Notes: a model not told the origin generated them from the sequence alone. A stretch of 64,000 bases of DNA from Rudaea cellulosilytica DSM 22992 (GCF_000378125.1 NZ_KB899241.1:2145652-2209651), one strand, 5' to 3'; counted from the stretch's first letter, positions 1-10,300 are shown. Program-made: numbers and translations.

Positions 1-84
1 AAGAATCCAACCTTGACCATCATGGCCAATGCTTGGCGCGTCGCCGACCACATCCTCGACCGCATGCAGCGGAAGGAGCTTTGA
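1..84 (+). CDS. GMC-family oxidoreductase, C-terminal end only
   Basis: The window opens inside a gene; the last 27 codons read in frame 1 and end NPTLTIMANAWRVADHI...KEL before TGA. An N-P-T-x-T-I-M-A block followed by a helix with A-x-H is the usual C-terminus of GMC flavoprotein oxidoreductases (glucose-methanol-choline family), where the His/Asn pair near the end lies at the active site. The next gene starts at the base after the stop and encodes the small subunit that accompanies membrane or periplasmic GMC dehydrogenases, which supports the call. Substrate cannot be told from this fragment; the downstream genes suggest a sugar or glycoside. Confidence 0.75.
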   Translation, partial: KNPTLTIMANAWRVADHILDRMQRKEL

Positions 85-717
85 GTGGACAGGCGCACGA
101 GCATCCGATGGATGTTGACCGCGGTGACGTCGCTGCCGCTCGGTGGCATGTCGGGATTGTTTTCTACCGCCTACGGTGCCCCCGGCAAGGTTGCAGCCGT
201 TTCGTACGGCCCGGACCCGGATCTGCTCAAGATCTACCATCCGGGCGATCTATGGCCGCTGACGTTCACGCCCGCTCAGCGCCAACTGGCAACGGTGCTT
301 TGCGACGTGATCATCCCCGCCGATGCTTCGTCGCCGAGCGCGTCGTCGGTGGGTGTGGTCGATTTCGTTGACGAGTGGATTAGCGCGCCATACGAGCGTC
401 AGCAGGAAGATCGCAAGCTTGTGCTCGAAGGCTTCGCCTGGTTCGACGCGGAATCCTCGCGCCGCTTTTCGAAGTCGACGACAGCATTGAGTGCCGCGCA
501 ATTGCACGCCATCTGCGACGACATTTGTCATGTCCTTCGCGCGAAGGCGGATCTGCTCGAGGCGGCGCACTTCTTCGCGCGCTATCGCGATCTCACCGCC
601 GCTGGTTTCTACACCACGCCGCAGGGTCGCAAGGATCTGCAGTACGTCGGCAACATGCCGTTGCCGCGGTTCGACGGTCCGCCGCCGGAAGTTCTCAAGA
701 AGGTAGGTCTCGCGTGA
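85..717 (+). CDS. Gluconate 2-dehydrogenase subunit 3 family protein (Tat-type leader)
   Basis: A 210-residue protein starting at GTG 85, directly after the GMC stop codon. Residues 1-30 carry a twin-arginine type leader (RRTSIRWML followed by a hydrophobic stretch), so it is probably exported folded, together with the flavoprotein. The body (about 60-200) matches the Gluconate_2-dh3 family: LTFTPAQRQLATVLCDVIIPAD, a helical segment with YERQQED, then a C-terminal GFYTTPQGRKDLQYVGN block typical of the family. The family acts as the small subunit of membrane-associated FAD sugar dehydrogenases. It overlaps the next gene by 4 nt (GTGA), consistent with one transcript. Confidence 0.85.
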   Translation: MDRRTSIRWMLTAVTSLPLGGMSGLFSTAYGAPGKVAAVSYGPDPDLLKIYHPGDLWPLTFTPAQRQLATVLCDVIIPADASSPSASSVGVVDFVDEWISAPYERQQEDRKLVLEGFAWFDAESSRRFSKSTTALSAAQLHAICDDICHVLRAKADLLEAAHFFARYRDLTAAGFYTTPQGRKDLQYVGNMPLPRFDGPPPEVLKKVGLA

Positions 718-1712
718 ACGAACGATTTCGCCTGTCCCGTCGTCACTGGCTGACGACGATGGCCGGAGCAGCAGCCGCGGCGGCGGCGCACGCGCAGCCC
801 ACGTGGGCTGCCGCGACCAAAGGTGCAGCGCCCACGCATGCGCCGTTGAAATGGGTGCCCGGATTGCAATTGTATACATTGGGACTCAAGGACAGCGATG
901 ATCTCGGCGCCGTCTTCAACGCACTCGCGGCGATCGGTTATCGCGAGGTCGAGTTCCCCGGCAACTACGGCAAGTCAGCGGCCGACCTGCGCAAGATGCT
1001 CGATGACGCCCGCCTCGTGGCTCCCGCCGCGCACATTGCACCGCGCGCGACTAACGGCATGTGGAATTTCGACGACCTGCCGAAATTCGCCGCGGACCTG
1101 AAAATGCTCGGCGCGAAATATGCGGTCGTGCCGATCCCATACATGCCCGACAGCATCTACGACGTGTTGCAGCACCCGCCAGCCGGCTTCAACGAAGAGG
1201 CGGTGTCGAAATTGTTTTCGACGCTCGACGCCGACGACTGGAAACGCACCGCGGACTTCCTCAACGAGAAAGGCACCGCGCTCGGCAAGTTTGGCGTGAA
1301 ACTGGCTTACCACAATCACGGCATGGACTTCGCGCCGCTGCCGCGCGACACGAACGGCTACCGCATCCTCGTCGAACGCACTGATCCGAAGATACTCGAT
1401 TTCGAGCTTGACATCGGCTGGGCTGTTTCGGCGAAGCAGGACGTCGGCGCCTTGTTCGGGCTGCTCGGCGACCGGCTGAAGCTGTTGCACCTCAAGGACA
1501 CGAAGCGCCCGAGCAACGCGCTGATGGATCTGGCGTCGACCGACATCGGCACCGGCATCGTCAAATGGGGTGACATGGTCGAACTGATGCGGCAAAGCAA
1601 AGTCGAACACGCCTTCGTCGAGCAGGAAACGCCGTTCCCGACCACGCCGATGGATGCGGTGAAAAACGACTATCGCTTCCTCACTCATTTGTTCGCCGGA
1701 GAAAAATCGTGA
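714..1712 (+). CDS. Tat-exported sugar phosphate isomerase/epimerase-like TIM-barrel protein
   Basis: The start is taken as GTG 714, overlapping the previous stop, because it yields a leader with SRRHWLTTMAG followed by an alanine-rich hydrophobic run and a cut near AHAQPTWAA: a twin-arginine signal. The mature part (about 300 residues) is an AP-endonuclease-2 / xylose-isomerase-like barrel, with metal-site type segments YHNHGMDF, ELDIGWAV and LLHLKDTKR in the expected order, and a late Glu in AFVEQET. Exported barrels of this kind occur with GMC/subunit-3 dehydrogenases and DUF1080 proteins in 3-keto-sugar clusters, where they may act as lyases or epimerases on the keto product. Exact substrate unknown. 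Confidence 0.8.
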   Translation: MNERFRLSRRHWLTTMAGAAAAAAAHAQPTWAAATKGAAPTHAPLKWVPGLQLYTLGLKDSDDLGAVFNALAAIGYREVEFPGNYGKSAADLRKMLDDARLVAPAAHIAPRATNGMWNFDDLPKFAADLKMLGAKYAVVPIPYMPDSIYDVLQHPPAGFNEEAVSKLFSTLDADDWKRTADFLNEKGTALGKFGVKLAYHNHGMDFAPLPRDTNGYRILVERTDPKILDFELDIGWAVSAKQDVGALFGLLGDRLKLLHLKDTKRPSNALMDLASTDIGTGIVKWGDMVELMRQSKVEHAFVEQETPFPTTPMDAVKNDYRFLTHLFAGEKS

Positions 1713-2896
1713 TCCATTCCATTTTGAGGACGACGTGCACACTCACCCTCGCCATGCTCGCCGGCTGCGGTTCGCAAAACGATGCGGTGTCTCCGCCGGC
1801 GGCGCAAACCGCTGCGCCCACCGCTGCCGCGCCTGTCGCAGAGACGCCGGGCAGCATCGTCGAAGTGAAACCGTACGCCGATATCGATCAATCGATCCGC
1901 GATCTCGGCGCCGAAGCATTGCGCGTGCGCTATCGCTCCACCTCGAGTGACGGCCAGCACACCGTTGTCACGGGCGCGCTGTTCATCCCAGCCGGCACGC
2001 CGCCGGCGGACGGCTGGCCCGTGCTCTCGCATGCGCACGGCACGACCGGCGTGACCAACGATTGTGGTCCGTCGAGCTCGCCGAATCTGTATGGCATGGT
2101 GGTGATGGTGGCCGGCTATCTGAAGGCTGGTTATGCCGTCGCGTTCACCGATTACCAGGGGCTCGGCGGCGGCGGCAAGCATGTTTATCTCGACAACAAG
2201 AGCGAAGGCTACAATGTCATCGACGCGGTGCGGGCGCTGCGCAACGCGAAGCCCGGCGTGATCTCCGATCGTTGGGTCGCCGTTGGCGGATCGCAGGGCG
2301 GCGGAGCATCGTGGTCAGCGGCCGAACAGGCGCCGGTATATGCACCCGAATTGCACCTTCTCGGCGCGGTCAATGCCGTGCCGGCTGCCAACATTTCCGG
2401 CTATGCGCAGATGGCGGAAGACAAGGCCATGACGCCGGTGCAGAGCGCCGCGTACGTGGCGATGCTGATCACCCAGGCGTGGGCGCATCCGGACTTCGAC
2501 GTCGAGCAGTACCGCCGCGGTTCGGTGAAGACGAATTGGGACGTGCTCGGAAGCTGCAAGGACCTCGCCGCGCGCAGCGCTGCCGCGCTGCAGATGAAGC
2601 CGGATGAGCTGAAGCCGGCGACGCACGAGGCGACGCTGAAACTGCAGGCCAACCTGCAGGCCCTGGCCGTGCCACAGCGCAAGGCCGATGCGCCGATGCT
2701 CGTCATCTACGTTGGCAAGGACGAATACATCAACTCGGCCTGGACGAAGAAAGCAATCGAGGATGCCTGCAAGCTCGGCACGAAGATCGATGCCGATTTC
2801 CAGGAAGACAAAAGCCACGGCACTTTCGACGGATCGCACATCCTCGACTGGTTGCACGACCGGCTCGAAGGCAAGCCGCTGGCGAAGTCCTGCTGA
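1709..2896 (+). CDS. Alpha/beta-hydrolase lipoprotein, secretory-lipase-like
   Basis: A 395-residue protein from GTG 1709, overlapping the isomerase stop by 4 nt. The N-terminus ends in the lipobox LAGC, so Cys-22 or thereabouts is probably lipidated. A low-complexity Ala/Pro/Thr linker follows, then an alpha/beta hydrolase: oxyanion region SHAHGTTG, nucleophile elbow GGSQGGG (Ser of G-x-S-x-G), a late acid in YVGKDEYIN, and a His in KSHGTFDGSH. The order and the C-terminal catalytic His fit the fungal/bacterial secretory lipase (LIP) family. Its place in a sugar-oxidation operon suggests it removes acyl groups from a glycoside, but this is inference. Confidence 0.8.
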   Translation: MIHSILRTTCTLTLAMLAGCGSQNDAVSPPAAQTAAPTAAAPVAETPGSIVEVKPYADIDQSIRDLGAEALRVRYRSTSSDGQHTVVTGALFIPAGTPPADGWPVLSHAHGTTGVTNDCGPSSSPNLYGMVVMVAGYLKAGYAVAFTDYQGLGGGGKHVYLDNKSEGYNVIDAVRALRNAKPGVISDRWVAVGGSQGGGASWSAAEQAPVYAPELHLLGAVNAVPAANISGYAQMAEDKAMTPVQSAAYVAMLITQAWAHPDFDVEQYRRGSVKTNWDVLGSCKDLAARSAAALQMKPDELKPATHEATLKLQANLQALAVPQRKADAPMLVIYVGKDEYINSAWTKKAIEDACKLGTKIDADFQEDKSHGTFDGSHILDWLHDRLEGKPLAKSC

Positions 2897-2933
2897 GCCC
2901 GTGGCTCGAGAACGAGAGATCCGCGAGAGAACG

Positions 2934-3752
2934 ATGAATCCAAGAACACGCATGGTACGAAGCGCCGTCATCGGTGCACTGTTGGCCGCGATGGCAGCGG
3001 TCCACGCCGAAGAGGAGAATCCGCCGACCGGTTTCACCGACACGCCGCGCTTGCCGAACAGTCAATGGCGCGTGCACGACGACAATCGCCCGCGTCCGCG
3101 CATCGTCGCGCCGGGCACGTCTGCGATGAACGAGCATTCCGGGAATCCGCCGTCGGACGCGATAGTTCTGTTCGACGGCAGGAATCTCGATGCATGGCAA
3201 TCCGACAAAGGCGGACCGGCAGGCTGGAAGGTCGAGCACGGCTACATGGAGGTCGTCGGCGGGAGCGGGGAGATCGCCACCAAGCAGAAATTTGGCGACT
3301 ACCAACTGCACGTCGAGTTCGCCGAACCGTCGCCTGCCACCGGCAAGAGCCAGGAGCGCGGCAACAGCGGCGTGTTCCTCGCCGGGTTGTACGAAGTGCA
3401 GATCCTCGACAGCTACGACAACTACACCTATGCCGACGGCCAAGCTTCGGCGATCTACGGGCAATCGCCGCCGCTTGTAAACGCGTCGCGGCCACCCGGC
3501 GAGTGGCAGACTTACGACATCGTCTTCAACACGCCGCGGTTCGCCGATGGCAAGGTGAAGAGTAGCGGTTTCGTCACCGTGTTCCACAACGGCGTCGTCA
3601 CGCAGAACCACACGCCGCTGCTCGGGCCGTCTGCGCACCATGCCTTGCCTGTGTGGAAGCCGCACGACCTGCTGATGCCGCTGAAACTGCAGGACCATCA
3701 TATGCCGGTGCGCTTCCGCAACATCTGGATCCGCCCGATCGCTGATCAGTGA
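2934..3752 (+). CDS. DUF1080 (3-keto-disaccharide hydrolase domain) secreted protein
   Basis: The start is taken at ATG 2934, which gives a clean Sec signal (RMVRSAVIGALLAAMAAVHA cut before EEEN) and a 272-residue protein. The mature chain is a near-complete DUF1080 concanavalin-like fold: IVLFDGRNLDAWQ, WKVEHGYMEV, TKQKFGDYQLHVEF, GNSGVFLAGLYEVQILDSY, IYGQSPPLVNASRPPGEW and VFHNGVVTQNH. Members of this family hydrolyse 3-keto-glucosides or 3-keto-glucosinolates, the product of GMC/subunit-3 dehydrogenases, so the gene fits the cluster that starts at the window edge. It lies 37 nt after the hydrolase stop. Confidence 0.85.
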   Translation: MNPRTRMVRSAVIGALLAAMAAVHAEEENPPTGFTDTPRLPNSQWRVHDDNRPRPRIVAPGTSAMNEHSGNPPSDAIVLFDGRNLDAWQSDKGGPAGWKVEHGYMEVVGGSGEIATKQKFGDYQLHVEFAEPSPATGKSQERGNSGVFLAGLYEVQILDSYDNYTYADGQASAIYGQSPPLVNASRPPGEWQTYDIVFNTPRFADGKVKSSGFVTVFHNGVVTQNHTPLLGPSAHHALPVWKPHDLLMPLKLQDHHMPVRFRNIWIRPIADQ

Positions 3753-3962
3753 TGGGCGCAGCGTGACAACTTCCTTGGGGTGGTGCATGCGAAGATGCAC
3801 TAGAGGCATCATTCGCGTCACCGAATATGCTCCAACTATTTCTCGGGGCTACGTACCAGGTTCGGCAGACAAGTGTATGCAATCTCGCGGGGACGCGGGC
3901 ACGAAGTCGCTTGGTCGCTCACAGGAACCGCTGTCCGGTACCGGCGCCGGCAAGGAGACTAC

Positions 3963-5612
3963 ATGGCACTGCGTTATGCGCTTGCGGGAAACGAAACGTA
4001 TTGGTACTCGCTGCACATCGGCCAGTTGCTGCATACCGCACTGGACGGCCGGAGCCGCAACGAGATCGTTGGCAGCGATGGACGGCGGCATTCGTATGCT
4101 GAATTCGGGCGGCGCGTGCACAAGCTTGCGCATGTTCTGAAGTCACTCGGCGTCGACAGCGGCGACGTCGTTGCCGTCATGGACTGGGACAGCCATCGTT
4201 ATCAGGAATGCTATTTCGCGATCCCGATGCTCGGCGCGATCCTGCAGACCGTCAACGTGCGTCTGTCACCCGAGCAGATCGTCTACACGCTCGAGGACAC
4301 GCAGGCGAAGACGCTGCTCTTCCACGCCGACTTCGCTCCGCTCGTGGAGCAGCTCGCGCAGCGCATTCCGGGATTGCAGCGATTCGTGCTGCTGCACGAC
4401 GGTGTCGCGGCGGAGACGCGCCGGATTGTCGCCGGCGAATACGAGTCCCTGCTGGCCGCGGCGGACGACGAATTTCCGTTCGAGGACATCGACGAGAACG
4501 CGCTCGCGACGACGTTCCACACGACGGGCACGACCGGGCAGCCCAAGGCGGTCGCGTTCACGCATCGCCAACTTGTGCTGCACGCGTTATCGTTCGCGGC
4601 GGCGCTGGGTACGCAACCCGCGGGGCTCGGGCTCAGTCGCAGCGACGTCTACATGCCGATGACGCCGATGTTCCATGTGCATGCCTGGGGCGTTCCCTAC
4701 GTGGCGACCATGCTCGGGCTCAAACAAGTCTATCCAGGCAAGTACGAGCCCGCGCGCCTGCTCGCGCTGCGCCGCGCCGAACGCGTGACGTTTTCGCATT
4801 GCGTGCCGACGATCCTGCAAATGCTGCTCGATGCATTTCGCCCAGAAGACGAAGCAGCGGCGGATTGGCGCCTTATCGTCGGTGGTTCGATTGTGCCGCG
4901 TGCGCTGCTGCGCGCCGCTCGCGCGAAGGGCATCCGCGTCTTCACGGGCTACGGTATGTCGGAAACCTGTCCCGTACTGACGCTCGCGCGCTCGCTGTTG
5001 CCGGAGGGCGAATCACGCGACACCGAACTGTGCAGCGCGGGGCACGCGATACCGCTGGTGCAATTGCGCGTCGTCGACGAGGCGATGCAGCCTGTACCTG
5101 CCGACGGTGCCGCGCAGGGCGAATTGGTCGTGCGTGCGCCGTGGCTGACTGCATCGTATGCGAACGATGCGAATGCCACGCGTACATTGTGGCGTGGAGG
5201 CTGGCTGCACACACAAGACGTCGCGACTGTGTCGAGCGACGGTCGCCTGACGATTCGCGACCGTCTCAAGGACGTGATCAAAACTGGCGGCGAATGGATT
5301 TCCTCGTGCGAGATGGAGGATCTCGCGATGCGTCATCCCGATGTCGCGATGGCGTCGTTTATTGGCGTGGCCGACGCGCGCTGGGGCGAGCGCCCCGTTG
5401 CATTCATCGTGGCGAAGAAGGCTACAGTTGTTGATCTAGCTATGCTGCACGAGTACCTGCAGGTTTACGTCGACAACGGCGAAATCAGCCGTTATGCGCT
5501 GCCCGACGAGGTTATCTTGATCGACGAGTTGCCACGTACGAGCGTCGGCAAGATAGATAAGAAGCGTTTGCGAGAGATCATTGCCCAGCGTAAGAGTGCG
5601 GCTGGAAGCTGA
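3963..5612 (+). CDS. Fatty-acyl-CoA synthetase (AMP-forming, AlkK-like)
   Basis: The start at ATG 3963 is preceded by a good ribosome site (aaggag at 3952-3957); an upstream in-frame ATG at 3873 lacks one. The 549-residue product is an ANL-superfamily ligase: core motif HTTGTTGQPKAVAFTH (Ser/Thr/Gly-rich P-loop), A5-type GYGMSETCPV, hinge DRLKDVIKTGGEWISS, and the catalytic Lys near the end in TSVGKIDKKRLRE. Length and motif spacing match medium/long-chain acyl-CoA ligases such as AlkK. It activates a fatty acid to its CoA thioester in the cytoplasm. It stands alone, with 210 nt of gene-free sequence upstream and the truncated Ig-repeat gene convergent downstream. Confidence 0.9.
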   Translation: MALRYALAGNETYWYSLHIGQLLHTALDGRSRNEIVGSDGRRHSYAEFGRRVHKLAHVLKSLGVDSGDVVAVMDWDSHRYQECYFAIPMLGAILQTVNVRLSPEQIVYTLEDTQAKTLLFHADFAPLVEQLAQRIPGLQRFVLLHDGVAAETRRIVAGEYESLLAAADDEFPFEDIDENALATTFHTTGTTGQPKAVAFTHRQLVLHALSFAAALGTQPAGLGLSRSDVYMPMTPMFHVHAWGVPYVATMLGLKQVYPGKYEPARLLALRRAERVTFSHCVPTILQMLLDAFRPEDEAAADWRLIVGGSIVPRALLRAARAKGIRVFTGYGMSETCPVLTLARSLLPEGESRDTELCSAGHAIPLVQLRVVDEAMQPVPADGAAQGELVVRAPWLTASYANDANATRTLWRGGWLHTQDVATVSSDGRLTIRDRLKDVIKTGGEWISSCEMEDLAMRHPDVAMASFIGVADARWGERPVAFIVAKKATVVDLAMLHEYLQVYVDNGEISRYALPDEVILIDELPRTSVGKIDKKRLREIIAQRKSAAGS

Positions 5613-5721
5613 CGAACTTTACGGAGCTGCCCGATATTCATCAAGGATCCCGATTGGGGAGGCTTATCGCCAGTAGGGAAGGGCAGTTATCGACCCGGAG
5701 CTGCCGTAGGAAAGCGGCAGC

Positions 5722-7014
5722 CTATAGCCTGCGGAGTCGCACGAACGCTGTTGCGCCGAGTAGTCCGACCAGCATAAGCAGCGCCCAGCGATCGGGCGTT
5801 GGCGCAGGAGTGGCGTCTGCGCCAACAACTAGGGCTACGACCGATGAAGTTGCTCCCGCGAAGCTGCCGTCGCCGCTGTAGATTGCTGCGATGGAGTGCG
5901 TTCCCGTTCCGGAGGGTACGGTCGTGCAAACTGCCGTCGAACTGGTTGCGCCCGGGACCAGCGTGACCGGCGAACACGGCAGCACGTTTCCGTTGTCCGT
6001 GAAAGTCACCGTTCCGCTAGGTGGATCGCCCGCTACCGTTGCCGTGATCGTCACGGGTTGGCCGAGGGCAATGTGATCCGGCGCGACCACAAGAGAAACT
6101 GTCGTGGTCTTGACGTTCACGGTCTGTGTAAACGCAGGCGACTGAGACGCCGCGTTGTTGGCATCGCCCGAATAGGCCGCCGTAACCGAATCCGATCCGA
6201 CCGGCAACGCGGTCGTAGCGCAGGTTGCCACGTTGGCGGTCAATGCTACCGCTGTACACAGCGTCAGCGCACCCGACGTGAAGGTGACGATGCCGGTTGG
6301 GTTCTGTCCGGAAATCGTCGCCGTGAAAGTAACGCTCTGTCCGAACATCGAGGGATTGAGAGAGCTTTGCAGCATGGTGCTCGCTACCGTCAACGTCGCC
6401 GCCGTCGTGGTCGCACTACCAACGGTGTTGGTGAACACGGCGCGGTACTGATTACCGTTCTGCGATGCCAACGCCATGAACGACAACGTCGTCGATGTCG
6501 CTCCAGCAATGTTGGTGAACGTCGCGCCGCCATCGGTGGTCTGTTGCCACTGCACGGTCGGCGTCGGATTGCCGTTGGCCGCGGCGGTGAACGTCGCGGT
6601 ACTGCCGGCCGACGCCGACTGGCTGCTCGGGTTGGTCGTGACCGTCGGTGCGTCGTTCACCGTCATCGTTGCCGCGGTCGTCGTCGCGCTGCCCGAGGTG
6701 TTGGTGAATACGGCACGGAACTTCGTGCCGTTTTGACCCGCTGCCACATTCGGTACCGTCAACGTCGTCGCACCGGCAACGTTCTGGAATGTCGCGCCGC
6801 CGTCGGTGCTGAACTGCCACTGCACCGTCGGCGTCGGCGTGCCCGATGCCGCCGCCGTGAATGTCGCCGTCTGTCCGGCGTTGACCGCCTGGTTAGTCCC
6901 CATACGCCATGTGCCGGAACCGATGTCAGGCCCATTGGTCGTCGCAATGCGAGAACAGAGACGACACCGCAAAATCGGGCGAAAAATGCTCGTAGAGCCC
7001 GTCTCTGTGACCAA
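5722..7014 (-). pseudogene. 5'-truncated Ig-repeat surface protein with C-terminal sorting-like tail
   Basis: The open frame reads 430 codons. From about residue 38 (near 6900) it is two 85-residue Ig-like repeats (each with VQW and DGGATF, ending FTNT.GSATTTAAT), then two Ig-like type 3/5 repeats ending AAYSGD or AIYSGD. The C-terminus is PAPTPDRWALLMLVGLLGA plus an Arg-rich end, which resembles the IPTL-CTERM surface-sorting tail. The first ~37 residues have no signal peptide and do not look like the rest; they come from the scar sequence beyond 6900. An exported repeat protein needs a leader, so I read this as a gene that lost its 5' part when the neighbouring element arrived or left. Alternatively the original start was deleted together with further repeats. 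Confidence 0.65.
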
Positions 7015-7023
7015 TGAAAAAGA

Positions 7024-7048
7024 AAAACCCGCGACACGGCGGGCTTTT
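7024..7048. terminator. Possible bidirectional hairpin terminator in scar sequence
   Basis: The arms cccgc (7028-7032) and gcggg (7039-7043) are flanked by A-runs on the left and T-runs on the right, giving a short GC stem with U-tract character on both strands (stronger on the minus strand, where the stem is followed by gtttttcttttt). It lies just outside the truncated Ig-repeat frame. It may be the native terminator of a gene that was on the lost element. Confidence 0.4.
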
Positions 7049-7049
7049 C

Positions 7050-7371
7050 TGGCTTGAAGCGGCTAAATGCTCCGCATGTGCGACGTATGGTGGTGGGTGC
7101 AGTCCGCCGAGAACCAGTCTTTGGTCGAAATTCCCGTTAACAGGGAAATTAACAGGGAATTTTTCGCGAAAACGACGTCCCTTTCGCCAGTGCGTTGCCC
7201 TGTAGCTCACCTCTGACGCCATTTTCGGGCCGAAGAATTTTTCACGGCTCGCTGATAGCAGGGAAAATAATGGCAGATATCAGGGAATTTTCTTGCCGTA
7301 ACAGCGAAAGCACACGATCGTCTGATTCAACATCTCCACCCGTTTATTGGCTTCTCGCAGAAGATCGACTA
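7050..7371. repeat. Gene-free scar with four 'cagggaa' repeats
   Basis: No credible gene is present. Four copies of cagggaa occur: two in taacagggaaattaacaggg (from 7138), one at 7259 and one at 7280. The first lies in a near-palindrome, attcccgttaacagggaaat. The base composition is more AT-rich than the surroundings. Clusters of this 'acagggaatt' type are familiar beside integrative elements and their remnants in proteobacteria. Together with the decapitated gene at 5722-7014 this suggests the relic edge of a mobile element, though no integrase or transposase remains and I cannot name the family. Confidence 0.5.
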
Positions 7372-10300
7372 CTACTCCGCAAACCAACCCATCACGTCGA
7401 CCACGACATGGGTCGTGCCGGAGCTGCCGTTGTAGAAATCCACCCGTCCATTCGCGCCCACCTTCGCGATCACGAGATTCGGGATCGTTTGGTTGGCCAC
7501 GAAGTTCAGATTCGATGCCTGTGGCACAGAGGAGCCCGAGGGCCACGCCGTGAGATAGCCCCAAGACGTCGGCTGAGTCACCGTCACGTTGAGCACGACC
7601 GCACCCACACCGCTCGCCGGCACGCCTCCTCGATTGAGCACCGTCAGGCTTGCCGTGCCTCCACCTTGCAGTGCCCCCGCACCTTGAGCTTGGCCGTCGA
7701 TCGTGTTCATGCCCGCACGCGTGTCCATGAGGCGCGCCGGCACGAGCGAGGTCAGCTGCGAATTCGACGGGAACCACCCAGCGACGTCCGCAATGACATT
7801 CGTATCGCCCCCCGCGTTGTAGATTGACACCTCACCGGACGCACTGACCTTGCTGATCACCAGGTTCGGGATGATGTCGCCCGGCATGAAGTTGAGGTTC
7901 GAGGCCAAGGGTTGCGCAGCATCGCTCGGCCACAGCGTCAGATAGCCCAGTCCCGTCGGCTGGACGGCGGTGACGTTGAGAATCGCTGCGCCGACGCCAC
8001 TCGACGGAATGCCATCGCGTCCGCCGATCATGAGCTTCAGAGTGCCGCCTTCCGGCACCGCGCCTGTGCCTTGAAACTGACCATCGATCGTGGGGAAGCC
8101 TGCGCGCGTGTCGAGCAAGCGCGCCGGCGGCAAGGCATTGAGATCGGTGCCCGAACCAAAGTAACCCGCCACGTCTGCGATCAGATGAGTCGTGCCGGCA
8201 GAGTTGTACAGCGACACCTGTCCGTTTGCGCCGAGCTTGGCGATTACGAGGTTCGCGATCGTCTTGCCGGGAGTGAAGTTGAGGTTGGACGCGTTGGGTC
8301 GCGTCGTACCGGATGGCCACGCGGTGATATATCCCAATGCGGTCGGATTGGTCACGGTCACGTTCAGCACCACCGCAACGGCACCCGTTATTGGCACGCC
8401 GCCGCGACCGGCCACGGTCAGATCGACGACACCGCCCTGTGTCGCTGCGCCGATGCCGGCAAACTGCCCGTCGATCGTGCTGTAATTCGGCCGCGTATCG
8501 AGCAGGCGCGCCGGGTTGAGCGCCGCATACTTGCGCGGGATCAGGTAGTAGATGACCGGCGCGGTCTGGTTGCTGGCATAGCCGTTGGCCGCATCCGCAT
8601 AAACCTGGGCACGGAATTCGACGTCAGCGGATAGCGCACTCGGCGGTGTCCATTTCGCCGTGTACGTCGTCGACCCGGCAACCCATGGGATTTCCTGGAT
8701 CCACCCGTAGTTCTGCGCCCAGAACCGAATCGTGTGCGGGCCGGAAAAAAGACTCGATTGTGGGGTCACCTTCGTCGCGTCGATCTGGTTCAGCGTCAGC
8801 GTGAACTCGCCGCTGGCCGCATTGCGCGACACCGAGAGCTGGCCCCAGTCATGCGGCTGCAGGCTCACCGGCGCCGGCACCGCCACGATGGTATACGCAC
8901 CCGTGTCGGTACCCGGTTCGACGACGATGCCCAGGGTTCCGGTCGACGGCACAGTCTCCGTGTGCGTATTGCAGGTCCCCGGCGTAATGGTCGGGCCATC
9001 CCAATACGTGGCGTTGCCGTTGATGTGCTCAATCAGCGTCGTTCCGCTGTGCCCGCCGGTGGGCGCACAGATATAGAAGAGGATCTTTTGACCGGCGCTC
9101 CATTGGAACGTGAATCCCAGTTCGCTCGAGCTTCCGTTCGAGTTGACCGTACCGGGGAATCCCACGCTGTGCGGACTCCAGAACCCGCCACCCGGACCGG
9201 TGTAATTGTTCGGCGTCGCCGGCGGACCGAGTTCCGCCGCCATGTCGAGAATGGACGACTTGCCGCCCGGACCGTTGCTGCAGCCGGGATTCTGCGCGGT
9301 CGTGCCGATATTCGTATTCACCCAATTGCGCACGTTCTGCGAGATCGGCCAATTCAACTCGTCGAACACACAGTTGACGTTGCGATTCGCCGCCGCCGAA
9401 TACGCTTCGAAAAAGTGGTCGAGCTTGTCTTGGTCGGTCGATGACGTCTGGTTGTTCTTGATGAAGGCAATCCAGCGCGTGATGGATTGTTGCCCGTACA
9501 AGTGGGCAAGACGGAAGTACAAACCCACCGGAGCGTACCAGCCGGTGGAGCCGCTGCCGCACGCTGAATTGCTTTGGACGACGCAGTTCTGCCACGTGCC
9601 GCCCCCGTCGAGATACGACTGCAGCCAACCTTCGTACTGGTGGTCGTAGTAACTGTTCTGGTTGCCCGAATAGGTGTAGATAGCGCGCAACATCGTCGTC
9701 CAGTAATGCGACGAATCGGGCAAAGGGCCGTTGGCATTGTTGGTCAGCGTGCTGTTGCCGAACTTGTACGAGCCTCCGTACGAGTCGAAGTTGTGCGTGA
9801 TCTCGTGGATCTCGCCATACCCCTCCAAGCCATTTGCAGCACTATCGGCGCTCCAGCCCCAGTCGTACTCGGCTCCGAGCCCACCCACAGATCCGCAACC
9901 ATCGCCACAGCCCGCCGGGTTGACATAGGCAAGCGTGTCGAGAGCGGTCCCGGGCCTTCTGCCGACGATCTCGAAGAGATACTGATAGACCAGATCGAAA
10001 CCATTGATGAGGGTGTGGCGCGCGCTTTCCGTAAACGTCGCATCATCGAACCAGGATTGCGGCACCAGCACGCGCACATACAGGCCATCGAACTCCTGCA
10101 TGGTGGTGGTGTTGCCTTTCCAGCTCGTATAGCTGACCGTCGTGCCGCAGTAGACGGTGCAGTTCAGCGTGCTCGCGGCCTGTGCTGCCTGTGCGGCAGT
10201 CAGCGGCGTAACCCGACTGGTGCCTTCGGAGAATTCCAACGTGTCCTGTTGGTGCTCCAAGGCCGGCATCTTTGCCAGCCGATGCGCAAACGCTGGCGCG

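Noticed and set aside
2730-3821. 363-codon minus-strand frame opposite the DUF1080 gene
   Set aside because: Antisense shadow; the DUF1080 protein has a signal and full domain.
5700-5721. Hairpin gctgccg/cggcagc directly after the Ig-repeat frame as terminator
   Set aside because: The stem is real but no U-tract follows on the minus strand, so termination is not supported.
6926-7222. 98-codon minus-strand frame in the scar
   Set aside because: Similar frames arise wherever this repeat scar occurs; it has no ribosome site or domain and is best treated as non-coding.
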